Shown: piece by piece, positions 37,147 through 45,166 of the stretch | How the letters are laid out: each line of letters opens with the position of its first letter | Numbering within the stretch: position 1 is the first letter of the stretch | Assembly: GCA_027296055.1 (NCBI GenBank) | Contig: JAPUJT010000047.1 | Coordinates: 1 to 64,000, forward strand | From: Planctomycetota bacterium | GTDB taxonomy: Bacteria; Planctomycetota; JAPUJT01 | Direction: 5' to 3' | Length of the DNA: 64,000 nucleotides | Notes under the pieces: model-generated | The model's input: the letters and a program-made list of their open reading frames with translations, nothing else | Databases searched by the model: none | What the model was told of the DNA's origin: nothing | Program-made: the position numbers and the translations under genes

Positions 37147-37617
37147 ATGAATACGCGACTCTTTCTCGCTGGCCTGGTCATCTGCATGGCGGGTTGCGCG
37201 GGGCCTGCCCATCAATTCATGGTCCCCGACTCCATGATCTGCACGGTCAAGAGGTTCGCGACCCAGGATCAGGAGAACCAGGAGGTGCTGTATCAGTTCG
37301 AGGCGAAGTTCAGGCAGGGAGAGACCGTCTTGCAGGCCCCCCGCGTGGTGATGCACTCGGGACAGTGGGCGACGATCACGCTGACGTCCGTGACCACGTC
37401 GCTCTTCGACGCCAGCTCGTTGACGGGGGAGGTGGAACCGGATCTGGATAAGGTGAAGGCTCTGGAGTCCGGCACGTACCTCGCCGTGCGATGCACCGAA
37501 GGTGAGGGATCGGCCATCAAGACTCACGTGAGAGCGTACTTCGTCGAAGAGAGCGAGATCGTCTGGTCCATGAAATTCAAGACCGTCTTCGAGGACGGAG
37601 AGAACCGAACCTTCTGA
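37147..37617 (+). CDS. Small lipoprotein, function unknown
   Basis: 156 residues from ATG 37147 (GAGGA 8 bases upstream); ATG 37129 is an alternative with a too-close AGGAG. Lipoprotein signal MNTRLFLAGLVICMAGC. The mature domain (LYQFEAKFRQGETVLQAPRVVMHSGQWATITLTSVTTS, LAVRCTEGEGSAIKTHVRAYF) looks like a beta-rich periplasmic domain and recalls secretin-associated segments, but I cannot name a family. It lies 44 bases after the BatA-like gene and 18 bases before the second VWA gene, so it is probably a subunit of the same envelope complex. Confidence 0.7.
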   Translation: MNTRLFLAGLVICMAGCAGPAHQFMVPDSMICTVKRFATQDQENQEVLYQFEAKFRQGETVLQAPRVVMHSGQWATITLTSVTTSLFDASSLTGEVEPDLDKVKALESGTYLAVRCTEGEGSAIKTHVRAYFVEESEIVWSMKFKTVFEDGENRTF

Positions 37618-37635
37618 CATGAGCGAGCAAACCCT

Positions 37636-40071
37636 ATGACGGAGTTCTGGCGAAGATTCCTGGGAATCGAGGACCTCGTGGTCCCGGAAGGGGCGCATAC
37701 CCGCCTCGAGCTGGGGGGGCTCCCCAGCTCGACCTGGGCCCTGGGGGCGGTGGTTCTCATCACCATCCTCCTGGGCGTAGTCTTCTGGATCTACCGACGC
37801 GAGGGAGAGGCCCCCGCGTGGAAAAGAATGTCCCTGGCCGTCGTCAGGTGCCTCGTCATCCTGACCCTCGCCCTCGTGCTCCTCGAGCCCAACCTCGTCT
37901 TCGACGTGGAGAGAACCCTGGAGGCGACGACGGTCGTCCTCGTCGACGACTCCCAGAGCATGTCGATTCGCGATCGGTACGACGCCGAGAGCGCCGTCGG
38001 GCTCCAGGCCGCCACGGGGATCCAGGCGGGTGGAGACCGGGTCCCCCGGTCTCGAGTCATCACCGGCATCTTGCGGAATGACGAGCTGAAGATCCTGGAT
38101 CGCCTCGCCGAGAAGAACCGCCTCAGGATCTATTCCTTCTCCGAGGTGATCGCTCCGATCGAGTGGGAGCCGTCCCCTCCTGCTGACGCTGACGCGCCGG
38201 GCAAGAGCCCGGGCGAACCGTCATCCGGGGATTTCGCCCCGCCTCGAGGGCAGGTCACAAACCTCGCTCGTGGCGTCCGCCGGGCGCTCGAGGACCTCGG
38301 CGGACGGACCGCTTCCGGAATCCTGATCCTGACCGACGGGAAGCTGAACGAGGGGGAGCCGATCCCTGACATCGTGGGCGCGTTGCAGAATCGGGGCATC
38401 CCCGCCCACGTGATCGGTATCGGGAATCCCCTTCCGCCCAAGAACATCCGGGTGGACGCGATCCTGGCCAGCGAACGGGTCTTCGCCAAGGATCCGGTCA
38501 TCTTCGAGGTGCACGTCTCCAGCCAGGGGCTGGAAGGACAGCGCGTCATTGGAGAGCTGACACGTGTGGAGGAGGGCCAGGACACCGAGGAGGTGCTCGA
38601 GAGCGTCGAGATCGAACTCGGGGGAGGGGAGCAGTCCCTGAGGTTTCGATCCATCCCGGATCGAGCGGGACGGTTCCGTTACTCGTTTCGCATCCCCACC
38701 GAGGAAGGCGAGGTGATCGAAGAGGACAACAATCGAAGCATGCGGATCGTCGTGGTCGATGACGTGATCAAGATCCTCTTCATCGCCGGAGGCCCTTCGT
38801 TCGAGTACCGGTTCCTGAAGAACTTGCTGGTTCGCGATCCGACGGTGCAGGTCTCCGCCTGGCTCCAGAGCGCGGACGTCGACTGGCTTCAGGAGGGGAA
38901 TGCCCGCATCCATCGACTTCCCATCAAGGAGGAAGAGTTTCGGGCCTACGATGTGATCGTCATGATCGATCCGGACCCCCTCGAGATCGATGTCACCTGG
39001 GTAAGGCACTTGCGCGCCTTCGTCTCCGATCATGGAGGGGGACTCCTCTTCATCGCAGGAGAGAAGAACACCCTCAACCTCCTGAGGAGCTCCGCGGGGG
39101 AAGACTGGAAACCGCTCCTTCCCGTGAGGCCGGACCTGGTAGCGGCGGAACGGGCCGGTGGATTCGGGAAGACCTATCCGGATCCATGGCCGATACACGT
39201 GACGCCGGAGGGACTGGACCACGCGGTGGGCATGCTCGACAAGGATCGGGGAAAGGCCGAGGCGATCTGGAGGAGTCTCCCCGGGATCTACTGGCACTTC
39301 CCCATCGCCAAGGGGAGCCCGGCCGCCACCGTTCTTGCTCGACATTCGGACCCGCGCCAGCGAGGAAGCGACGGCCTCCGGCCGGTCCTTGCGAGCCAGC
39401 GGTACGGGGCAGGCCGTGTCGTCTTCTCCGCCACGGACGAGCTCTGGCGATGGAGGTCCGTCGCGGAGGAGGTCTACAATCGATTCTGGATGCAGAGCAT
39501 CCGCTACCTGGTCGGTGGCCGGCTCCTCGGCGGCAAGCGAAGGGTGACGGTTCTGCTCGACAGTGATTCCTATCCTCTGGGCAGGCCGATTGTCGTTCCC
39601 GCCAAGATCCTGGATCGGAACTACGCACCCCTGGAGAGCCCGGAGGTGGCAGCGACTCTTCGCGGCCCCTCGGGCGACGAGCGGCCGTTCCCTCTCCGCC
39701 TGCAGAAGGGCAGGCCCGGAGACTATTCAGGGATCGTGATCCCTTCCGTGCCGGGGGTATACGAGATCCGGATCGGGGAGGGGAGCGGCGAGGTTGCTGT
39801 CGAAACGATCACCGTCGAGCTGCCCAATCTGGAGTTCCAGGAGCCGCGAATGGCCGAGGGGGAATTGCGGGAGCTAGCCGAGAGCACCGGCGGTCGGTAT
39901 TACACGCTATCGGAGGTCGGAGAGATTCCGGATGCGATCCCCGACCGGAGGGAGACGGTCCTCGTCAGCTCGGCCCCGACGGCCCTCTGGGACTCGCCGG
40001 CGATCCTGGCCGCTCTGGCGGGGTTGTTGATCCTCGAATGGTTCTTCCGGAAGCGGAATCAGATGGCATGA
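37636..40071 (+). CDS. Large membrane VWA/amidotransferase-like protein
   Basis: 811 residues. Two N-terminal helices (WALGAVVLITILLGVVFWI and LAVVRCLVILTLALVLLEP) precede a VWA-like domain with the MIDAS motif VDDSQSM. A Pro/Gly-rich insert (SPPADADAPGKSPGEPSSG) follows, then a region with a strand-helix pattern (IKILFIAGGPSFEYRFLKNLLVRD, LLFIAGEKNTLNLLRSSAGE) like the GATase-fold part of this family. A third helix lies at the C-terminus (LAALAGLLILEWFFRK). Paired with the BatA-like protein it gives two VWA partners for MoxR. Its stop overlaps the next start (ATGA). Confidence 0.85.
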   Translation: MTEFWRRFLGIEDLVVPEGAHTRLELGGLPSSTWALGAVVLITILLGVVFWIYRREGEAPAWKRMSLAVVRCLVILTLALVLLEPNLVFDVERTLEATTVVLVDDSQSMSIRDRYDAESAVGLQAATGIQAGGDRVPRSRVITGILRNDELKILDRLAEKNRLRIYSFSEVIAPIEWEPSPPADADAPGKSPGEPSSGDFAPPRGQVTNLARGVRRALEDLGGRTASGILILTDGKLNEGEPIPDIVGALQNRGIPAHVIGIGNPLPPKNIRVDAILASERVFAKDPVIFEVHVSSQGLEGQRVIGELTRVEEGQDTEEVLESVEIELGGGEQSLRFRSIPDRAGRFRYSFRIPTEEGEVIEEDNNRSMRIVVVDDVIKILFIAGGPSFEYRFLKNLLVRDPTVQVSAWLQSADVDWLQEGNARIHRLPIKEEEFRAYDVIVMIDPDPLEIDVTWVRHLRAFVSDHGGGLLFIAGEKNTLNLLRSSAGEDWKPLLPVRPDLVAAERAGGFGKTYPDPWPIHVTPEGLDHAVGMLDKDRGKAEAIWRSLPGIYWHFPIAKGSPAATVLARHSDPRQRGSDGLRPVLASQRYGAGRVVFSATDELWRWRSVAEEVYNRFWMQSIRYLVGGRLLGGKRRVTVLLDSDSYPLGRPIVVPAKILDRNYAPLESPEVAATLRGPSGDERPFPLRLQKGRPGDYSGIVIPSVPGVYEIRIGEGSGEVAVETITVELPNLEFQEPRMAEGELRELAESTGGRYYTLSEVGEIPDAIPDRRETVLVSSAPTALWDSPAILAALAGLLILEWFFRKRNQMA

Positions 40072-42179
40072 TGAACCCGACGAGCGAAATCCTGAGAAAC
40101 AAGGCAGCCCCCCTGAGAGAAAAGCTGGAAGCTCTGCGAAGCGGCGCGCGCCAGCATATCTTGATCGTGGGGCTCTCCTACATGGTGATCACCACTGCGC
40201 TCTTCTTCCTGCTCTCCTTCTCGATCGACTACTGGACCCTCGACCTGGAACGTTCCACCCGGACCATCCTGCTGGGGGCCGCCGCAGCGGTTCTGCTGGG
40301 CGTCGCCGTCCGATGGCTGCTGCTCCCGCTGCGAATCACTCTATCGGACGATGACCTCGCCCTCGCCGTCGAGCGGGAGAATCCCGAACTCAAGGAATCT
40401 CTGATCAACGCGGTCCAGTTCTCCCGTTACCGCTTCGACGCCCGACACCAGGTTTCCACCGATCTGATGGAGGCGGTGGAGGACCAGGCCCGGGAAGCCA
40501 CTTCGCGGTTGGACTTCCGCGGCACTCTCGACTCCTCTCGCCTGCGACGCCGCGCGACGCTTGGCGTCCTCTGCATCTTGACCCTGGGGATCCTGGCGTT
40601 CCGGTTTCCCGACGAGGCAAGCCTCTGGTTTCAGCGTGCGATCCTCCTCTCCGAGGCGCCCTGGCCCAGCAAGACGGAGTTCGTCCTGCACGGCTTCGAT
40701 GAGAGCCGGACGGCCTGGGTGGCGAAGGGTCGCGACTACAGCGTGGTCGCCCAGGCAAAGGGAGTGATCCCGCGCCGGGTCGTCCTGCGTTACCGCTACG
40801 GAGAAGGCCGCCGTCAGAAAGCCGTGATGCACGGACTGGGGCGGAGCGAGTTCAAGCACGACTTCCAGCGAGTTCTTGAACCGATCGAGTTCTACCTGGT
40901 GGGCGGCGACCGCCGGACCGCTCCCTACACGATCCATGTCGTGGATCGTCCACGCGTGAAGAATCTGGTCTTGACCGGCATTCCCCCCGCCTACACGAAC
41001 AAGTCCACCATAGTCGTCGAGGGCGGACAGGAAGCCCGTCTCCCGGCGGGGAGCACCCTGAAGATTGCGGGGGAGGCGACGAAGAGTATCGTCGAGGCGA
41101 AGGTGATCTTCGGGGAGCAGGAGCACATCGCCGAGCTCACTGGCGATCGGAATTTTCTGCTCCAGCTCGAACCTGAAGAGAGCGCCGCTCTCGAGATCAT
41201 CTTGAGAGACGATCGCCTGGAGGATGACCGGCCCGTTCGGTTGCACGTGCGGCTGATCAAGGACCGGCCTCCGCGGCTCAAGCTCCGGCTCTCCGGGATC
41301 GGCGACATGGTGACACCTCAGGCTGTGATACCGATGAGCGTCCATATCACGGACGACTACGGGATCAGCTCCGCCGATCTCCGCTGGCGGCTCTCATCGG
41401 CCGATGCCCATTCCTCGATACCTCTGGACGGCATCGAGAAAGGGATGAGGGTCACCGATCCTCCCATCGCCTATCGATGGGAGCTGTCCACGCACCATCC
41501 CCCCCCGGGAGAGTTCCTCACGTTCCTCGTGGAGGCCCTCGACCTGGACGACGTGGCGGGCCCCAACCTCGGCTCCTCGGAGACGTACACCCTCAAGGTG
41601 GTGACGATCCAGGAGTTCTCTGTCGAGATGATCCGACGCCAGGAGGAGCAGAGGCGGGAGCTGAAGCGCCTGATCGAGAGGGAGGAGAAGGACCGGGATT
41701 CTCTGACGACCCTCGGGGCCGACCCGGAGGATGCGAGGACGGGACGGGAGAGGGCCCTGGAGGGCCTCGAGAGGTCCCAGAGGCTCGCGAGCCGGCAGAC
41801 AGAGGGGATCGGCGACCGGATGGAGCAGATCCTGGCCGAGATGCTGAACAACCGGGTTGCCGAGCTCCGGCACGCCCGACGCATACGGTCCAGGGTGATC
41901 CATCCCCTCCGGGACATCTCGACGGGGGCCATCCAGGACCTGGCAGACCACTTGGGGGCTCTGGAGGCCCCTTCGGCCGACACCATATTGAAGACGGCGC
42001 AATCGTACGATAGAATTATCTCACAATTGAATCGAATCCTCAGCTACATGGATAGGATCGAAAAGTTCACAGAGGTCGTCGCCATCCTGAGGACGATCAT
42101 CGAATCCCATAGCGCCGCGACCAAGGAGACCGAGAAAGCCTACAAGAAGAAGATTGAAGACATCTTCAAGGAGTTCTGA
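40068..42179 (+). CDS. DUF4175-like membrane protein
   Basis: 703 residues from ATG 40068, which overlaps the previous stop. Three transmembrane segments lie in the first 180 residues (HILIVGLSYMVITTALFFLLSF, TILLGAAAAVLLGVAVRWLLL, TLGVLCILTLGILAF). A large beta-rich domain (LTGIPPAYTNKSTIVVEGGQEARLPAGSTLKIAGEA) follows, then a helical, Arg/Glu-rich C-terminus (RRQEEQRRELKRLIEREEKD). The layout is that of DUF4175-type proteins found downstream of MoxR/BatA loci in planctomycetes and alphaproteobacteria. It probably bridges the inner membrane and periplasm; the biochemical role is unknown. Confidence 0.75.
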   Translation: MMNPTSEILRNKAAPLREKLEALRSGARQHILIVGLSYMVITTALFFLLSFSIDYWTLDLERSTRTILLGAAAAVLLGVAVRWLLLPLRITLSDDDLALAVERENPELKESLINAVQFSRYRFDARHQVSTDLMEAVEDQAREATSRLDFRGTLDSSRLRRRATLGVLCILTLGILAFRFPDEASLWFQRAILLSEAPWPSKTEFVLHGFDESRTAWVAKGRDYSVVAQAKGVIPRRVVLRYRYGEGRRQKAVMHGLGRSEFKHDFQRVLEPIEFYLVGGDRRTAPYTIHVVDRPRVKNLVLTGIPPAYTNKSTIVVEGGQEARLPAGSTLKIAGEATKSIVEAKVIFGEQEHIAELTGDRNFLLQLEPEESAALEIILRDDRLEDDRPVRLHVRLIKDRPPRLKLRLSGIGDMVTPQAVIPMSVHITDDYGISSADLRWRLSSADAHSSIPLDGIEKGMRVTDPPIAYRWELSTHHPPPGEFLTFLVEALDLDDVAGPNLGSSETYTLKVVTIQEFSVEMIRRQEEQRRELKRLIEREEKDRDSLTTLGADPEDARTGRERALEGLERSQRLASRQTEGIGDRMEQILAEMLNNRVAELRHARRIRSRVIHPLRDISTGAIQDLADHLGALEAPSADTILKTAQSYDRIISQLNRILSYMDRIEKFTEVVAILRTIIESHSAATKETEKAYKKKIEDIFKEF

Positions 42180-42228
42180 GGGGGAACCACACTTCCCCCC
42201 GAACTGCTTGCCATCGGAGGACCTTCCC

Positions 42229-44070
42229 GTGAAGTCAGGTCACCCTGTGAAATCCGGTCATTTTGTCATCGGACTTCTCTTTCTTGGACTTCTTGCTGTC
42301 CCCGTCCTGGCAGGCGAACCCCCCGCCCGCGACGACGAGAAGTCGTCGCCTCAAGACACCGCAGCCAAACAACAACTCGCACGACAGAAACTGCAAGAGC
42401 TGGAAGAGAAGATGAACCGGCTCGCCACTCTCCTGGCGAAGACCGAGCCGGAGAACGCCGTCCTCCTCCGTCGCGCCTACCAGCAAGCCAAGGAGGATTT
42501 CATCCTAAAGGATATGGACGCGATCCTGAAATTCCTGGAGACAGAGAAGCTGGACGAGGCCGTCCAGAAGCAAAAGGACGTGGAGGAATCCCTGCAGAAA
42601 CTCCTCCTGCTCCTCCTGGACAAGGAGGACGATCTCGAGGACCTGATCAAGAAGATCAAGCGGCTGGAGAGCTACCAGAAGGAGCTCGAGCGACTGATCA
42701 AGGAGGAGACTGCGGAGAAGAAGGACTCCGATGATGCCAGTTCCACGACCGACAAGCTCAAGGATATTGCGGAGGCGAAGAAAGCTCTCGACGACCTGAT
42801 CCAGAGACAGGAAAAGCAGGTTGCCTCCACCGAGGCGCTCGGCGGCGCGGTCGCGCCCAAGACTGCCGAGGCGTTCGAGAGCCTGCGCGCGAGCCAGGAA
42901 GACATCCGCGAGGCAACCGAGGAGCTAGCCTTCAAGGTGGATGAGGTACTCGGCAAAGGGGGAGACGGTGAGCCCACGGAATCCAAGACGGGCGAGGCCC
43001 TCGGCCAATCCGCCGAATCGATGGCGAAGGCAGAGGGAAGTCTGAGCGAGCAGGAGCAGGAGTCCGCGCTGAGCAAGGAGCAGAAAGCCCTGGACCAGCT
43101 GAAGGAAGCGAAGAAAGCGCTGGCGGCGGAGGAGAAGGAGGCCCGAAAGCTCCTCTCGCTCCCCGACTTCGAGGAGCTCGAAGAGACACAGGACAGCACA
43201 AAGGGCGACACGGACGCCCTCGCCAAGAAGATGGAGGAGGAAGGCGGAGAGCAGGGCACGCCGGGCCAGGGAAGCGTCCAGAAGGCGGGCGGCTCGATGG
43301 GCAAGGCCTCGGGGAATCTCAGCAAGAAGAGCCCGAAGAAGGCATCTCGAAACCAACAGGAGGCCCTCGACCAGCTCCAGCAGGCGAAGGATGAAGTGGA
43401 GGACGCCCTGGAGCAAGCGCGCCGCGAGCTTCAGGAGGAGGTCCTGGCCCTCCTCGAAGAGAGATTCCGCCACATGCTGGCGCAGCAGAAGGAGATTTCT
43501 CGGAAGACCATCGCGATGGACACGGCGCTGGGAGGGAATGCGCCGGACCGCGCCCAGAAGCAGGCCATCTCGGAGCTGTCGAAGGGAGAGACGGATCTGG
43601 CCGATCAGTCCGACGAGGCCCTGGAGTTGCTCGTGGAAGAGGGGTCCACGGTGGTTTTCCCCGAAGTGGTCAAGGGCATGAAGCAAGACCTCTTCAATGT
43701 CGCCGGACTTCTCGCATCCACCCGGACGGATGAGCTGACCCAGGCGATCCAGAAGGAAATCGAGGAGACCCTCGAGGAGCTGATCGAGGCGGTACGCAAG
43801 AAGCAGGAGCACGCGGGGAACTGCGAAGGAGGCGGCTGCTGCAGCGGAGACGCCCCTCTCCTTCCCGCGTCCGCCGAGGTCAAGATGATCCGCTCGCTAC
43901 AGATCCGTGTGAACAAGCGAACGACCGCCTTCGATCTGGACCGCGACCCGAAGGTCGAAGATGCCCTTCCGAAGATCAAGAAGGAGCAGGTCGACCGGAT
44001 CGCGAAGAAGCAGGAGTCCGTCGAGAATCTGACCCGCACGATGGCGGAAAAGCTGAACCGCGAGGAATAG
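42229..44070 (+). CDS. Exported coiled-coil protein
   Basis: The frame has no suitable ATG; GTG 42229 follows GGAGG by 8 bases and gives VKSGHPVKSGHFVIGLLFLGLLAVPVLAG, a signal peptide. A second GTG at 42247 repeats the same coding sequence almost exactly. The 613-residue protein is mostly heptad-patterned Lys/Glu/Ala-rich helix, with long coiled-coil stretches (LEDLIKKIKRLESYQKELERLIKEE; ALDQLQQAKDEVEDALEQARRELQEEVLALLEER). A cysteine patch CEGGGCCSGDAP lies near the end. It is probably a periplasmic spacer or scaffold for the preceding membrane proteins. Confidence 0.8.
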   Translation: MKSGHPVKSGHFVIGLLFLGLLAVPVLAGEPPARDDEKSSPQDTAAKQQLARQKLQELEEKMNRLATLLAKTEPENAVLLRRAYQQAKEDFILKDMDAILKFLETEKLDEAVQKQKDVEESLQKLLLLLLDKEDDLEDLIKKIKRLESYQKELERLIKEETAEKKDSDDASSTTDKLKDIAEAKKALDDLIQRQEKQVASTEALGGAVAPKTAEAFESLRASQEDIREATEELAFKVDEVLGKGGDGEPTESKTGEALGQSAESMAKAEGSLSEQEQESALSKEQKALDQLKEAKKALAAEEKEARKLLSLPDFEELEETQDSTKGDTDALAKKMEEEGGEQGTPGQGSVQKAGGSMGKASGNLSKKSPKKASRNQQEALDQLQQAKDEVEDALEQARRELQEEVLALLEERFRHMLAQQKEISRKTIAMDTALGGNAPDRAQKQAISELSKGETDLADQSDEALELLVEEGSTVVFPEVVKGMKQDLFNVAGLLASTRTDELTQAIQKEIEETLEELIEAVRKKQEHAGNCEGGGCCSGDAPLLPASAEVKMIRSLQIRVNKRTTAFDLDRDPKVEDALPKIKKEQVDRIAKKQESVENLTRTMAEKLNREE

Positions 44071-44075
44071 CCCCG

Positions 44076-45098
44076 ATGAAACCCGTACCCATCCTCTCCG
44101 GTCTATTGGCCGGGCTGATCGCTGTCCTCCCTGTCTCCGCCCAGGAGACGACTCCGACCGATGCGGATGTCTTCCTCCGATACCTCGAGAGGGAGAGGCC
44201 CTACCCGGAGAAGAGCATCATCCAGTTGAAGAGCGTCTGGGATCCCCGAGGCTCCGAGGACGCTATCCAGGATGCTCTGAGAGCGCTCGACCCCGCCTAT
44301 CGGGCAGCGATGGACGCCTTCGAGGCCGGGCAGGACGAGGAAGCCCAGAAGGCCGCGGATCGCATCGTCGAGAGCGGGGCCAACCCGTACGTCACGGCGT
44401 ACGCGCAGATACTTCAGGCGAAACTCCTTCTCGTCACCGAGCAGATGGAGCCGGCCCTGAAGATTCTCGACGACCTGTGGGCAAAATCCCTGGAGCGGAT
44501 CTCTGCCGACCACGAGGTCAAGTTCTACATCGCCTTCGCTCGTTCGCGGATCTACGAGCGGGACAAGGCGATCGAAGCCTTTCAGGCGTTCCTCGCGGAG
44601 TTCCCTGACGCCCCGGAGCGGTACCGTACGATGGCCCGCCAGGAGCTACGAGCCCTGCTGATGGAGGGAGTCAACCCCCTTCTGGATGTGGCAGGGCGCA
44701 TGGGCGAGATCAAGACGATGCTTCGCAAGGAGAATACCGGCCGGCCAACCCAGGACAAACAGGGCCAGGTGATCTCCATCCTCGATGAGCTGATCAAGCT
44801 ACTCGAGGAGATGGAGAAGCAAGGAAGCGGCTCGGGCAGCGGCAGCGGAAGAGGCCGGGGAGGACGTCCCAGCGGCAACCGCCAGTCGAACTCCCCCGCA
44901 CAGAACTCGGCCCTCCCCCAGGGTCCTGGCAGGGTGGGTCCCCTTCGCCGGATCTCCCGTGGCAAGTCGGGAGAAGCATGGGGCGATCTGAAGGGGAAGG
45001 AGCGGGAAGAGGTCCTCCAGGCGATGAAGGGGAAATTCCCCGCCCGCTACCGCGCCCTCCTCGAGCAGTACTACAAGGCCCTCTCCGAGCAACCGTAA
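44076..45098 (+). CDS. Periplasmic TPR-like protein
   Basis: 340 residues; ATG 44076 is 5 bases after the previous stop. Signal peptide KPVPILSGLLAGLIAVLPVSA. Helical repeats (AAMDAFEAGQDEEAQKAADRIVESGANPYVTAYAQILQAKLLLVTEQMEPALKILDDL, EAFQAFLAEFPDAPERYRTMARQEL) are TPR-like. After a Gly/Ser/Arg linker the C-terminus reads AWGDLKGKEREEVLQAMKGKFPARYRALLEQYYKALSEQ, a motif I associate with proteins linked to DUF4175/BatA loci. It is likely a periplasmic adaptor of the MoxR-associated complex. Confidence 0.8.
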   Translation: MKPVPILSGLLAGLIAVLPVSAQETTPTDADVFLRYLERERPYPEKSIIQLKSVWDPRGSEDAIQDALRALDPAYRAAMDAFEAGQDEEAQKAADRIVESGANPYVTAYAQILQAKLLLVTEQMEPALKILDDLWAKSLERISADHEVKFYIAFARSRIYERDKAIEAFQAFLAEFPDAPERYRTMARQELRALLMEGVNPLLDVAGRMGEIKTMLRKENTGRPTQDKQGQVISILDELIKLLEEMEKQGSGSGSGSGRGRGGRPSGNRQSNSPAQNSALPQGPGRVGPLRRISRGKSGEAWGDLKGKEREEVLQAMKGKFPARYRALLEQYYKALSEQP

Positions 45099-45166
45099 CA
45101 CCTCCGGGCCGCGGAAATCGACACCGTCCGCGACATCACGCGGCTCCAACACCAGGCTGATGAAAT

